NCBI RefSeq assembly: GCF_001434365.1 | Contig: NZ_AZFN01000006.1 | Span: 50,063-90,113, forward strand | Length of the DNA stretch: 40,051 nucleotides | Direction of reading: 5' to 3' | Origin: Limosilactobacillus gastricus DSM 16045 | Lineage (GTDB): Bacteria > Bacillota > Bacilli > Lactobacillales > Lactobacillaceae | Shown: positions 27,790 to 35,666 of the stretch, one piece after another | How the letters are laid out: every line of letters starts with the position of its first letter | Numbering within the stretch: position 1 is the first letter of the stretch | Made by a program: the position numbers and the translations under genes | The notes under the pieces: model-generated | The model's input: only the letters and a program-made list of their open reading frames with translations | Databases searched by the model: none | Told to the model about the DNA's origin: nothing

Positions 27790-28221
27790 TTAAAAGTTAA
27801 GATCACCAATTTCTTCGGCAATGTCATCAAAATCTTCTGCTGCATCGGCTTGATAAGTAGACCAATTATCGGCATCCCAGATTTCAAAATGGCTCGAAAC
27901 GCCAATAATGGCACATTTCTTATCAATTTCCGCGTGCGTCAATAAATTTTGAGGAATATTGATCCGACCTTGTTTATCAAATTCACATTCTGTCGCTGCC
28001 GAAAAAATAAAACGCACAAACTTTCGCGCATTGCCCTTAGTTGATGGTAATTGGGCTAAACGTTGTTTTACCTTATCCCATTCTTCCATCGTGTACACGC
28101 TCAAGCTATGATCCATTCCTCGAGTAACGACACAGGTGGAGCCAACTTGATTTCGAAATTTAGCAGGAATGATTAACCGCCCTTTATTATCAATTGAATG
28201 TTCAAACTCACCCATAAACAC
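27790..28221 (-). CDS. mraZ: Transcriptional regulator MraZ
   Basis: A 143-residue MraZ, a double AbrB-like DNA-binding protein that in other bacteria represses its own dcw operon. The two DXXXR motifs are visible: IDNKGRLIIPAKFR and FDKQGRINIPQNLL. The start is GTG (9 nt after AGGAGG), with an in-frame ATG two codons on; the N-terminus MFMGEFEHSIDNKGR is typical. It heads the operon and has GTGG direct repeats at 10-bp spacing just upstream. Confidence 0.97.
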   Translation of the reverse strand: MFMGEFEHSIDNKGRLIIPAKFRNQVGSTCVVTRGMDHSLSVYTMEEWDKVKQRLAQLPSTKGNARKFVRFIFSAATECEFDKQGRINIPQNLLTHAEIDKKCAIIGVSSHFEIWDADNWSTYQADAAEDFDDIAEEIGDLNF

Positions 28222-28260
28222 GGTTAATCACCTCCTCCCAATTTTTCTTATTTTAGTCTA

Positions 28261-28284
28261 CCACAATCCCCCACTTCTCACCAC
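28261..28284 (-). promoter_or_regulatory. Probable MraZ operator: three GTGG boxes at 10-bp period
   Basis: On the minus strand GTGG occurs at 28284-28281, 28274-28271 and 28264-28261, exactly one helical turn apart, 40-60 nt upstream of the mraZ start. Triple direct repeats with a G-rich core and 10-bp period are how MraZ sites look in other bacteria. A TAAAAT lies on each side (28287-28293 region and downstream), but no -35 box is clear. Confidence 0.75.
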
Positions 28285-28305
28285 ATCATTTTACATATCT
28301 CCCAA

Positions 28306-28342
28306 AACAAAAAAGAGTCCCCACTTTTCGTGAGAACTCTCT
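28306..28342 (-). terminator. Terminator of the DUF3397 gene
   Basis: On the minus strand AGAGT and ACTCT pair around an inner CAC/GTG, followed by a TTTTTT run, 15 nt after the DUF3397 stop. The hairpin also contains AAGTGGGGA, like the central MraZ box, 40 bp from the first operator box. Confidence 0.7.
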
Positions 28343-28354
28343 TTAAATGATTAC

Positions 28355-28714
28355 TTAAATAACTGGTAAAGCCGTACCAAACAAGGATCCAATAAAGACT
28401 ATCGTTGCATAAATATAGGTCCACTGCCAAAAGGTGGTCCAATACTTTCGATAGACTAACTCATGGGTCCGATGCCATTGAATCACGACGATCGTTAGTC
28501 CAATTATCATCCATCCGATCACCGGGAAAGCAAACCAATAAAAACCCAAATTCAAATATGCTAGGAGCATTAACATAATTCCCCAAGCCCAATTTAATTT
28601 TTGACGTCCTTGACGGGGAGCAATCTGCAATAAACGAAAGACTAATAATTGTAAAACATAGATGCCAATAATAATCGCACCATCAATAAGTAATTTTTGA
28701 TAATTTAAGGACAT
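28355..28714 (-). CDS. DUF3397 family membrane protein
   Basis: A 119-residue protein with about four hydrophobic segments (GAIIIGIYVLQLLVFRLL, AWGIMLMLLAYLNLGFYWF, VIGWMIIGLTIVVI, WTYIYATIVFIGSLFG), matching the small DUF3397 family of Lactobacillales found next to mraZ. The function is unknown; its position suggests a link with cell wall or division. The start MSLNYQ is chosen because GGTGG lies 8 nt upstream. A good promoter is at 28746-28774. Confidence 0.8.
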   Translation of the reverse strand: MSLNYQKLLIDGAIIIGIYVLQLLVFRLLQIAPRQGRQKLNWAWGIMLMLLAYLNLGFYWFAFPVIGWMIIGLTIVVIQWHRTHELVYRKYWTTFWQWTYIYATIVFIGSLFGTALPVI

Positions 28715-28745
28715 ACTCAATACCACCATTTTTTCACTGCATCTT

Positions 28746-28774
28746 ATTCTAAAGAAACAAATTTGAAATTTCAA
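28746..28774 (-). promoter_or_regulatory. Promoter of the DUF3397 gene
   Basis: TTGAAA (-35, 5 of 6), 17-nt spacer, TAGAAT (-10, 5 of 6). The -35 is one half of the palindrome TTGAAATTTCAA shared with the divergent promoter. Confidence 0.75.
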
Positions 28775-28791
28775 TTCATTCTGGTTACACT
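28763..28791 (+). promoter_or_regulatory. Promoter of the DUF4044 gene
   Basis: TTGAAA (-35, 5 of 6), 17-nt spacer, TACACT (-10, 4 of 6). It faces away from the DUF3397 promoter; the two -35 boxes together form a perfect 12-bp palindrome (28763-28774). Confidence 0.65.
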
Positions 28792-28819
28792 AGTTACATT
28801 AATATTTAGGAGAATTCTA

Positions 28820-28939
28820 ATGCAACGAAAAAAGAAATCCACCTTTCAAAAAATCACGATGGTGGTTGTTTGGCTAATGCTGATTGCCACCATTGGTTCT
28901 TTAGTTATTTCTGCCATTGGGGCCCTGGGCTTGCTTTAA
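28820..28939 (+). CDS. Small DUF4044 membrane protein (39 residues)
   Basis: A 39-residue protein with a basic start (MQRKKKSTFQKITMV) and one hydrophobic segment (WLMLIATIGSLVISAIGALGLL), typical of the DUF4044 microproteins that lie beside the mraZ region in lactobacilli. AGGAG is 7 nt before the ATG, and it has its own promoter and terminator, so it is a real gene in spite of its size. One membrane span with N-terminus inside is expected; the role is unknown. Confidence 0.8.
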   Translation: MQRKKKSTFQKITMVVVWLMLIATIGSLVISAIGALGLL

Positions 28940-28947
28940 TGGTAGAA

Positions 28948-28988
28948 ATCCCCCACTCTTACTTGTGGTAAGAAGTGGGGGATTTTTT
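28948..28988. terminator. Terminator between DUF4044 and ftsK
   Basis: ATCCCCCACT pairs with AGTGGGGGAT (10 bp), with a further CTTAC/GTAAG, then TTTTTT on the plus strand. On the minus strand the T-run is weaker (ATTTCT). The ftsK stop codon lies in the plus-strand T-run. Confidence 0.9.
28964..28984 (+). repeat. Near-copy of the MraZ operator inside a terminator arm
   Basis: This 21-bp stretch matches the minus strand of 28265-28285 at 20 of 21 positions (one A for G), including two GTGG boxes at 10-bp spacing. It is the 3' arm of the DUF4044/ftsK terminator. Function, if any, is unknown. Confidence 0.75.
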
Positions 28989-31344
28989 ATTCATGATCCG
29001 CTTGTTTATATACTTCGCGAGGTTTGGACCCGTTCGCGGGGCCGATATAGCCACGCTGCTCTAAATCATCAATAATTCGGGCAGCCCGATTATAGCCAAT
29101 CCGGAAGCGGCGTTGAATTAACGAGGTCGATGCCTTTTGCTGATCAACAACAAAGGCTAAGGCCTCTTGAAACAACTCATCTTCATCTTCTGCATTTTCA
29201 GCCTGTTCCATTTCATTATCCGTCACGACAATGCGATCATCATATTCGACTTGACTTTCATCCTTGATGAAATCAACAACTGATTCAACATCATGATCCG
29301 AAATAAAGGCTCCTTGCACCCGAGTCGGTTTATTCTGATCAATCGGCTGGAATAACATGTCCCCACGCCCTAATAATTTTTCCGCACCATTAGCATCCAA
29401 AATTGTCCGCGAGTCAATCCCACTTGAAACGGCAAAGGCAATCCGGGAAGGAACATTGGCCTTAATTAAGCCCGTAATTACATCGACTGACGGTCGCTGC
29501 GTAGCTAGGATCATATGAATCCCAGCTGCACGCCCCATCTGGGCAATCCGGACAATCGCGGTTTCAACATCATTCGAAACCGTCATCATCAAATCAGCCA
29601 ATTCATCAACAATTACCAAAATTAAAGGCAATTCATGTTGATCTGCTTCACCACTTTCCCGCACCATTTGATTATATCCGTCTAAATTTCGGACATTAAA
29701 GGCGGAGAACAATTCATAGCGACGTTCCATCTCGGCAACCACCTTTCCTAAGGCCCGCGCCGCCTTCTTGGGTTCCGAAACGACTGGACTTAGGAGATGA
29801 GGGATTCCATTGTAAATACTTAATTCGACCTTTTTCGGATCAATCATCAAGAATTTGACTTGATTTGGTTTGGCCTTCATTAAGATTGACACAATAATCC
29901 CGTTGATTGCAACGGACTTCCCGCTCCCGGTCGATCCCGCAATTAACAAATGCGGCATTTTCGTCAGATCAGCCATCATGACCGTCCCCGTCACCGTCCG
30001 ACCTAGCGGAACCTCTAATGGTTTGTCATTTCGTGGAGCGGCTTCAATCATATCACGAAAGCCTACGGTCGCAATCTTAGTATTGGGAACTTCAATCCCA
30101 ATTAATGATTTGCCCGGAATCGGTGCTTCGATCCGAATATCTTTTGCGGCCAAAGCCAGCGCTAGATCATCCGCTAAGTGAGTAATTTTACTAACCTTAA
30201 CCCCAATGGCAGGTCGAAGTTCGTATTTGGTTACGGTTGGCCCTAGGTTAACATTTTCTACCGTGGCATCAACTCCAAATGAAGCCAAAGTTTCTTGTAA
30301 TTTTTTGGTATTAGCCTTAATCGAGTTAAGATCTGCACTTTGATCGGTCGATTGTACCTTCGCCAATAAATTAGCTGGCGGTAATTGATAATCATCATCG
30401 ACCGTTGACCCCTCAACTCCCGCTAAAGCCACCTCTTCATGACCTTCATCACTGGTTTCCACGTCAGGAGTATTGGTTTGTGAATTTTGCAAGTTTTCAC
30501 TTGGTTTAGTTGGATTCGTTGAAGTGGCCACGTTAATCGTTGGTTCAACAATTGGTGGCCGTTCACTAACTGGTGTTGGTAAATCTTTATCAGCCGGATC
30601 CTGACGGTGGTCCTTAAATTTATCCAAAAGCGAGGTCCTCTTGTCGGGTTCTTTGGCCCTTTTCTTAACTTGTTTTTGTCCTGGTTTTGGATGAGACTGG
30701 CTTGTTTGGTCCTTTCGACGTTCACCTTGATCTTTTAGCCAGTGGAAGAAATTTTGAACCTCCACTAGAACCTTATTCCACGGCAAATTAAAGAATACCA
30801 CGACTCCAACTAGCATGAGCAACCATCCCAAGATGGCACTTCCGATTGGGGCAATCAGATAACTAGTAATTTGATAACACATCGCCCCAATCATTCCCCC
30901 ACCAACAAACAAGGTGTTATCACCACCCAGTGTTGCTTGAAGAATATTGTTCCATGTTGTATTAAAAATATGTTGGGCTTGGTAAATTTGATTAAACATT
31001 AAATAATGTAGATAGGTAACCAGGCCAAGATAAAATAGACCAAAGCCAATAATTAACCGTTTCTTAAAGTGGGGAAATTTACCATAGATACTTAGCCCGA
31101 GGCAATATATTATAAGCACTAACATTAAGACAAAGTAACTTTGTCCCCCTAGGATCATAAAAAGATCGTACACCCACTGTCCAATTAGTCCCAAACGAAA
31201 CAGGCCTAAAAGCGTCAATAGGATCAACAAAATTCCACTTAAGCTAAAAATAATCCGTTGATCTCGCTGTTTAGCACTTGCATTAGTTCGTCGCCGGCGT
31301 GGTGAAGCGGTTCGTTTTCGACTGGTCGTCCGTTTCGCTGCCAT
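28987..31344 (-). CDS. ftsK: DNA translocase FtsK/SpoIIIE
   Basis: A 785-residue DNA translocase that moves chromosome ends through the septum. Basic N-terminus, four hydrophobic segments in the first ~190 residues, an acidic/Pro-rich linker (~190-310), then the motor with Walker A IAGSTGSGKSVAING (about residues 470-480), Walker B LILVIVDELADLMM and ILATQRPSVDVITGLIKAN. The C-terminal gamma winged helix (STSLIQRRFRIGYNRAARIIDDLEQRGYIGP) that reads KOPS-type sequences is present. AAGGAGG precedes the ATG, 10 nt after trmL. Confidence 0.97.
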   Translation of the reverse strand: MAAKRTTSRKRTASPRRRRTNASAKQRDQRIIFSLSGILLILLTLLGLFRLGLIGQWVYDLFMILGGQSYFVLMLVLIIYCLGLSIYGKFPHFKKRLIIGFGLFYLGLVTYLHYLMFNQIYQAQHIFNTTWNNILQATLGGDNTLFVGGGMIGAMCYQITSYLIAPIGSAILGWLLMLVGVVVFFNLPWNKVLVEVQNFFHWLKDQGERRKDQTSQSHPKPGQKQVKKRAKEPDKRTSLLDKFKDHRQDPADKDLPTPVSERPPIVEPTINVATSTNPTKPSENLQNSQTNTPDVETSDEGHEEVALAGVEGSTVDDDYQLPPANLLAKVQSTDQSADLNSIKANTKKLQETLASFGVDATVENVNLGPTVTKYELRPAIGVKVSKITHLADDLALALAAKDIRIEAPIPGKSLIGIEVPNTKIATVGFRDMIEAAPRNDKPLEVPLGRTVTGTVMMADLTKMPHLLIAGSTGSGKSVAINGIIVSILMKAKPNQVKFLMIDPKKVELSIYNGIPHLLSPVVSEPKKAARALGKVVAEMERRYELFSAFNVRNLDGYNQMVRESGEADQHELPLILVIVDELADLMMTVSNDVETAIVRIAQMGRAAGIHMILATQRPSVDVITGLIKANVPSRIAFAVSSGIDSRTILDANGAEKLLGRGDMLFQPIDQNKPTRVQGAFISDHDVESVVDFIKDESQVEYDDRIVVTDNEMEQAENAEDEDELFQEALAFVVDQQKASTSLIQRRFRIGYNRAARIIDDLEQRGYIGPANGSKPREVYKQADHE

Positions 31345-31354
31345 ATTTACCTCC

Positions 31355-31864
31355 TTACTTTAATTTGTCATCTTCGTAACGATGTGTCCGTGCTAATTGC
31401 GGGAATTCTTGTTGGCGCATGGCTTCATAAATCACAATTGCAGCACTATTCGATAAATTCAGTGCACGAATATGATCATCATTTTGTGGAATCCGAATGG
31501 CCTGATCAGGATACTGACGCATAAATGGTTCTGGCAAGCCAGTCGTTTCTTTTCCAAATAAGAAATAATGATCGCCATCCGTCGTATAATCAGCTTGACT
31601 ATAATCGCGTTCAGCAAATTTTGAAACAATATAAAAGTTTTCTAGGTCAGGTAAAGTCGCCATAAAGGAAGGCAAATCGTCATGATAAACAACTTCGACC
31701 TTATCCCAATAGTCTAGTCCTGCGCGTTTCATATGTTTATCATCCGTTGAAAAGCCCAGCGGTTTAATTAAATGTAAAACCGTATTGGTGCCCGCACAAG
31801 TTCGCGCAATATTTCCAGTATTAGCTGGAAATAGCGGTTCAAATAATACAATGTGATTAGTCAT
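31355..31864 (-). CDS. trmL: tRNA (cytidine/uridine-2'-O-)-methyltransferase TrmL
   Basis: A 169-residue SPOUT methyltransferase, which 2'-O-methylates nucleotide 34 of tRNA-Leu species. MTNHIVLFEPLFPANTGNIART, FLFGKETTGLP, IRIPQNDDHIRALNLSNSAAI are the family signatures and give the SAM-binding knot. The start at MTNHIVL is chosen because AGGAG lies a few nt upstream; an upstream ATG would overlap it. It lies just after the rlmA terminator and is co-transcribed with ftsK. Confidence 0.93.
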   Translation of the reverse strand: MTNHIVLFEPLFPANTGNIARTCAGTNTVLHLIKPLGFSTDDKHMKRAGLDYWDKVEVVYHDDLPSFMATLPDLENFYIVSKFAERDYSQADYTTDGDHYFLFGKETTGLPEPFMRQYPDQAIRIPQNDDHIRALNLSNSAAIVIYEAMRQQEFPQLARTHRYEDDKLK

Positions 31865-31877
31865 GATTCTCCTCAAT

Positions 31878-31910
31878 AAAAAAAGCAGGTGGCAGAGGCG
31901 CCGGACTGCT
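31878..31910 (-). terminator. Terminator of rlmA / leader hairpin of trmL
   Basis: On the minus strand AGCAG ... CTGCT with an inner GGC/GCC pair, followed by seven T. It ends only 13 nt before the trmL start, so any trmL promoter must lie upstream of or within it. Confidence 0.75.
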
Positions 31911-31935
31911 TCACGTTACCCATTAATTCTTAGTT

Positions 31936-31964
31936 ATTTTACCATACTTATGATTGATGACCAA
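31936..31964 (-). promoter_or_regulatory. Candidate promoter upstream of the trmL leader hairpin
   Basis: TTGGTC, 17-nt spacer, TAAAAT on the minus strand, overlapping the end of rlmA. Transcripts from here would run into the hairpin at 31878-31910, implying attenuation. Confidence 0.4.
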
Positions 31965-32802
31965 TTAATAGTTGGACATCAACAGTGACCTGAGTAAGTT
32001 TGATTAGTTCTTCATCCGTTAAGGCCTTCGCGGATTTTCCCCAATGCAAAGGCGACATTTTAACTAGGCTGAATCTTAAATCAAATGGCAAATCAAATTG
32101 ATATTGAATACGTTCTTCTTCCATCTGTGGATAATGAACTTTGAATAAATCTTTAACGGATTGGTTCGAGTAAGTTTGATGGCCCTGATCATCAGCATAG
32201 AGTAGTTGTCGTAACTCAATTAAATAATCCGGATTAGGGATCACTTTTAAAACCTGACCGCCAGGTTTTAAAACACGCTTAAATTCACCATAATCTGAGG
32301 GTGAAAAGAATTCAACAATCGTCGAAAACTGTTGTGATTGAAAGGGGAGTTTTCGTAAATCAGCAACACAAAAGAAAAGGTGGGGATCTAGTTGGGTGGC
32401 CAGTTGCACTCCATCTTTAGCAATATCAAACCCTAAATAGGTGTCATTAGAACTAGCCCGAGCCAGCCTGATCTGATCTAAAGGGGTCCCTTCCCCAGTT
32501 CCTACGTCCAGGATAGTTTCATCTTGCGCGCTGAGTCGCCGTGCCACCACTTCTACCATGGGTTTAAATAGTCCCGCTTGTAATAGTTTTCGTCGATCTA
32601 ATAACATCTCGCGATTATATTCACCCTTCGCCGCATGATTAATGAAGTAAACATATCCATGCTTGTTAATATTAGTAAAATGGCGATTAGAGCAAATCAA
32701 ACTATGTTGATCTAGGTTCACAATTGCTGATTGGCAAACTGGACATTGAAACATGGCTAAATGCTCGCTTAACCACGTTTCAACAACTTCTATTTTTTTC
32801 AT
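31948..32802 (-). CDS. rlmA: 23S rRNA (guanine-N1)-methyltransferase RlmA family
   Basis: A 284-residue RlmA-type enzyme that methylates a guanine in helix 35 of 23S rRNA (G748 in the RlmA-II branch of Gram-positives). N-terminal zinc site CPVC (C20, C23) with C37 and H41, then the SAM-binding domain with ILDVGTGEGTP and later VEFFSPSDYGEFKRVLKPGG. AGAAAGG lies upstream of the ATG. It is divergent from the 6-phosphogluconolactonase gene; the 88-nt gap shows two TATAAT-like boxes but no clear -35. Confidence 0.92.
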   Translation of the reverse strand: MKKIEVVETWLSEHLAMFQCPVCQSAIVNLDQHSLICSNRHFTNINKHGYVYFINHAAKGEYNREMLLDRRKLLQAGLFKPMVEVVARRLSAQDETILDVGTGEGTPLDQIRLARASSNDTYLGFDIAKDGVQLATQLDPHLFFCVADLRKLPFQSQQFSTIVEFFSPSDYGEFKRVLKPGGQVLKVIPNPDYLIELRQLLYADDQGHQTYSNQSVKDLFKVHYPQMEEERIQYQFDLPFDLRFSLVKMSPLHWGKSAKALTDEELIKLTQVTVDVQLLIGHQS

Positions 32803-32890
32803 CTAAAAAACCTTTCTAGATTACCATCACTAGCGCTTCAAAGACGAGCCTGTTATTATAAGATTGATTATATTTAAGGAGGCTATTATT

Positions 32891-33913
32891 GTGACAGAAA
32901 AATTTCTAATTGGAACTTATACTAAGAAAACCAGCCAAGGAATCTATGGAGTTACCTTGGATTCGGAACAAGCAAGCTTAAGTCCTGTTTGGCTTGTCGC
33001 TAAATCGGAAAAGCCAGCATACTTACAAGTACTAAATAACCATCTTTACAGTGTGAAACAAATTGGCGATGAAGGTGGCGTGGCTTCATACGCCCTTCAA
33101 GGAGACCAAGCTGAATTACTTAAGACTAATTTGAGTGTGGTAGCTCCACCTGCATACGTCGCCGTGGATCAAGCTCGTTCCCTTTTGTACTCGGCAAATT
33201 ACCACGCTGGAACAGTTACAGTTTACCACATTAACGACGACCAAAGTTTGACCCAAACCGACGAAGTTAAGCACTCAGGGGTGACAGGCCCACGTCCTGA
33301 ACAGGATAATCCTCACGCTCACTATGCTGACCTAACTCCTGACCACCGATTAGTAGTTTGTGATTTAGGACTTGACCAAACCATCGTTTATGACGTCAGT
33401 GAAAATGGTCAATTGACCTTTGTTTCTACTTATCAGCATGAAGCGGGCTTTGGGACCCGTCACTTAACCTTTAGTCCCGATGGAAAAGTTGCTTACGTCC
33501 TTGGCGAATTAAGTAGCCAATTAGAAGTTCTAAAGTATGATGCTAATACGGGTAGTTTTGAACATCTTCAAACTATTAAGACGATTCCCGATGATTGGAC
33601 CGCTCACAACGGAGCAGCCGCAATTCATATTAGTAGTGATGGCAAATATGTTTACACTTCCAATCGGGGAGAAAATACTTTAGCTGTCTTTGCTGTCCAA
33701 GCTGATTCCACCGTTAAACATATCCAATCAATTTCAACTGAAGGGGATTTCCCACGGGATTTTGATTTAAGTAAAAATGAAGATTTCCTAGTTGCTTCCA
33801 ATCAAGAATCCGATAATTTGACTTTATATGATCGAGATCCTGAAACTGGCTTACTAACGCTTTTGCAAAAAGATGTTGCCTGCCCAGAACCAGTATGTGT
33901 TAAGCAATGGTAA
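32891..33913 (+). CDS. pgl: 6-phosphogluconolactonase (YkgB/Pgl beta-propeller type)
   Basis: A 340-residue lactonase-family beta-propeller, which would hydrolyse 6-phosphogluconolactone in the oxidative pentose phosphate route used before phosphoketolase. The opening FLIGTYTKKTSQGIY, DNPHAHYADLTPDHR, GFGTRHLTFSPDG and NGAAAIHISSDGKYVYTSNRGENTL repeats are typical of the family. The start is GTG, with AAGGAGG 8 nt before it; an upstream in-frame codon lies within that site. It has its own terminator and no obvious operon partner. Confidence 0.92.
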   Translation: MTEKFLIGTYTKKTSQGIYGVTLDSEQASLSPVWLVAKSEKPAYLQVLNNHLYSVKQIGDEGGVASYALQGDQAELLKTNLSVVAPPAYVAVDQARSLLYSANYHAGTVTVYHINDDQSLTQTDEVKHSGVTGPRPEQDNPHAHYADLTPDHRLVVCDLGLDQTIVYDVSENGQLTFVSTYQHEAGFGTRHLTFSPDGKVAYVLGELSSQLEVLKYDANTGSFEHLQTIKTIPDDWTAHNGAAAIHISSDGKYVYTSNRGENTLAVFAVQADSTVKHIQSISTEGDFPRDFDLSKNEDFLVASNQESDNLTLYDRDPETGLLTLLQKDVACPEPVCVKQW

Positions 33914-33935
33914 TTAAGTCGCTCTTAGCCAAATA

Positions 33936-33983
33936 AATGAGGCCGATGAAGAATCTAAAAGTTTCTTCCGGCCTCATTTTTTT
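33936..33983. terminator. Bidirectional terminator pgl/rluD overlapping rluD coding
   Basis: ATGAGGCCG and CGGCCTCAT with inner GAAGAA/TTCTTC form a ~15-bp stem, flanked by T-runs usable in both directions. The last six codons and the stop of the minus-strand rluD lie within it, the stop in the loop. Confidence 0.9.
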
Positions 33984-34860
33984 GAATCAAATTCCGCATA
34001 TCAGCAGGAATTGGTACCGATACTTCAATTACTTGATTAATAAAAGGACTATAAAAGCTAACATACTGACAGTGCAAAGCCTGGCGATCAATTAAAGGCG
34101 AAGCTTGTCCATACATATCGTCACCAATTAAAGGGTGTCCAATGGATTGAAAGTGGACCCGAATCTGATGGGTCCGTCCGCTATGTAAAGCGATCCGCAC
34201 AACTGTCTTCGCATCGGTCATCTCTCGAATCCAATACTCCGTGATTGACATTTTCCCATCACGGGCGACTTGTCGTTGCACAAAAGATGCTGGATCTCGA
34301 CGAATGGGAGCCATGATTACTCCATGCTTCGCCGGAACTTTTCCTTGCACAATTGCTAGATACCGTTTGGTCACCTGGTGTTGCTTCAATTGTTGATCCA
34401 ATACCGCATGAGCAAAACGGTGTTTCGGGAAAATTACAAGTCCACTAGTATCGCGATCTAACCGCGTGGCAACATGGGTAACCTGATTTGGATATTGTTG
34501 ACGCAGATAATAACCCTTTAGCCGATTAACGAGACTATTATGGACCGGAACATTATGAGCAGGAACGGTCGCAACCCCCGCTGGTTTGTTCACCACTAAA
34601 AAATCACGATCTTCATACATGATCTCTAATGGCTCATCACTGACATCCAAATTAGGATTGGCTGGCTCATCAGGAAGTAACAAACTAACCTGATCTCCTG
34701 GTTGAACCTGGGTCACCGCCCACTGGGGCTGGTTGTTAATTTGCATTTGTCCCCCATGAAAAATGGCGACTTTAATTAACGAACTGCTAACCCCAAAGGA
34801 TTTTAAAACTGCTCTTAATCGACGTGGGTACTTCCCTCGGTAGGTCCAATCAAATCTCAA
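33955..34860 (-). CDS. RluA/RluD-family rRNA/tRNA pseudouridine synthase
   Basis: A 301-residue pseudouridine synthase. An N-terminal S4-like region (SSLIKVAIFHGGQMQINNQP), then the RluA catalytic block VATRLDRDTSGLVIFPK with the nucleophilic Asp, and HSGRTHQIRVHFQSIGHPLIGDDMYG. The substrate (23S rRNA or tRNA) cannot be told from sequence; in Bacillus the gene after relQ-nadK is yjbO of this family. The start is TTG, overlapping the nadK stop by 4 nt (TTGA), so it is translated by coupling. Confidence 0.93.
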   Translation of the reverse strand: MRFDWTYRGKYPRRLRAVLKSFGVSSSLIKVAIFHGGQMQINNQPQWAVTQVQPGDQVSLLLPDEPANPNLDVSDEPLEIMYEDRDFLVVNKPAGVATVPAHNVPVHNSLVNRLKGYYLRQQYPNQVTHVATRLDRDTSGLVIFPKHRFAHAVLDQQLKQHQVTKRYLAIVQGKVPAKHGVIMAPIRRDPASFVQRQVARDGKMSITEYWIREMTDAKTVVRIALHSGRTHQIRVHFQSIGHPLIGDDMYGQASPLIDRQALHCQYVSFYSPFINQVIEVSVPIPADMRNLIQKNEAGRNF

Positions 34861-35666
34861 TTTTCATCACCAATAAAGGAATCGCGAACTCGCTTCCAAA
34901 AACTAGTATGCCGATATTTAGCAAAATACACTCGTTGACTAGCCACACAATACTTAATTTCAGTTAAATGACGTTGATCGTCATCCAATTTCGTAATTTC
35001 CCGATCATTGGTTAAAATTAGATTTTCATCATTCATGATCTTGATATTCAGCTGAGCATGGGTCCCTAAAATTACGGGAGAACCAATCGTCCGAAAGATC
35101 ATGTTATTCAAAGAAGCCATTTCCGCAACCTGGAAACCAATAATCCGCGGATCCATGATGGCCCCACCAACCGATTTGTTATAAGCCGTAGAACCAGTTG
35201 GGGTGGAGATACACAAGCCATCACCCCGGAATCGTTCAAACAGATTATGGTTAATGTAAACGTCGCACACCAAAGTCTTTGAGAAATCCCGAATGGTCGC
35301 TTCGTTAATGGCTACACTTTCCTCGATTGAACCATCGTCATATAAGGCTTCCGTTTTTAACAAGGGATAAGTGACGGATTGACCACTATCGTTTTTAAGA
35401 CTTTCCACTAGTTCAGCGACTTCATAAGGTCGCCAATCTGCGTAAAATCCAAGGTGTCCCGTATGAATCCCCACAAACCGAATCTGATCTAGTTGATCCT
35501 GATATTTATGAATGGCCGACAACAAGGTTCCATCTCCACCAACTGAAATCACTACTTCGGGATAAGTTTCGTCATATTCCAATTCGGTTCCTTCGGCTTG
35601 GTCTAGAATCTCCTGGCGAACTTGGAGTGACTGTTCTGAGTCATATGTATAAATGGCGTACTTCAT
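34857..35666 (-). CDS. nadK: NAD kinase
   Basis: A 269-residue NAD kinase (PpnK) producing NADP from NAD. The GGDGTLL motif (VISVGGDGTLLSAIHKY), NEATIRDFSKTL and STPTGSTAYNKSVGGA are intact, so unlike the lipid-kinase-like gene at 0.9 kb the active site looks normal. The ATG overlaps the relQ stop by 4 nt (ATGA) and the next gene also overlaps, giving a tightly coupled relQ-nadK-pseudouridine synthase operon, as in Bacillus (yjbM-N-O). Confidence 0.97.
   Translation of the reverse strand: MKYAIYTYDSEQSLQVRQEILDQAEGTELEYDETYPEVVISVGGDGTLLSAIHKYQDQLDQIRFVGIHTGHLGFYADWRPYEVAELVESLKNDSGQSVTYPLLKTEALYDDGSIEESVAINEATIRDFSKTLVCDVYINHNLFERFRGDGLCISTPTGSTAYNKSVGGAIMDPRIIGFQVAEMASLNNMIFRTIGSPVILGTHAQLNIKIMNDENLILTNDREITKLDDDQRHLTEIKYCVASQRVYFAKYRHTSFWKRVRDSFIGDEN

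Noticed and set aside
11756-28221. Absence of murE, murF, murC and ftsW from the dcw cluster as an anomaly
   Set aside because: This reduced cluster is normal for lactobacilli; those genes are usually elsewhere.
32803-32890. Divergent promoters between rlmA and pgl
   Set aside because: Several TATAAT/TATTAT boxes are present in AT-rich DNA, but none has a convincing -35 at a proper distance.
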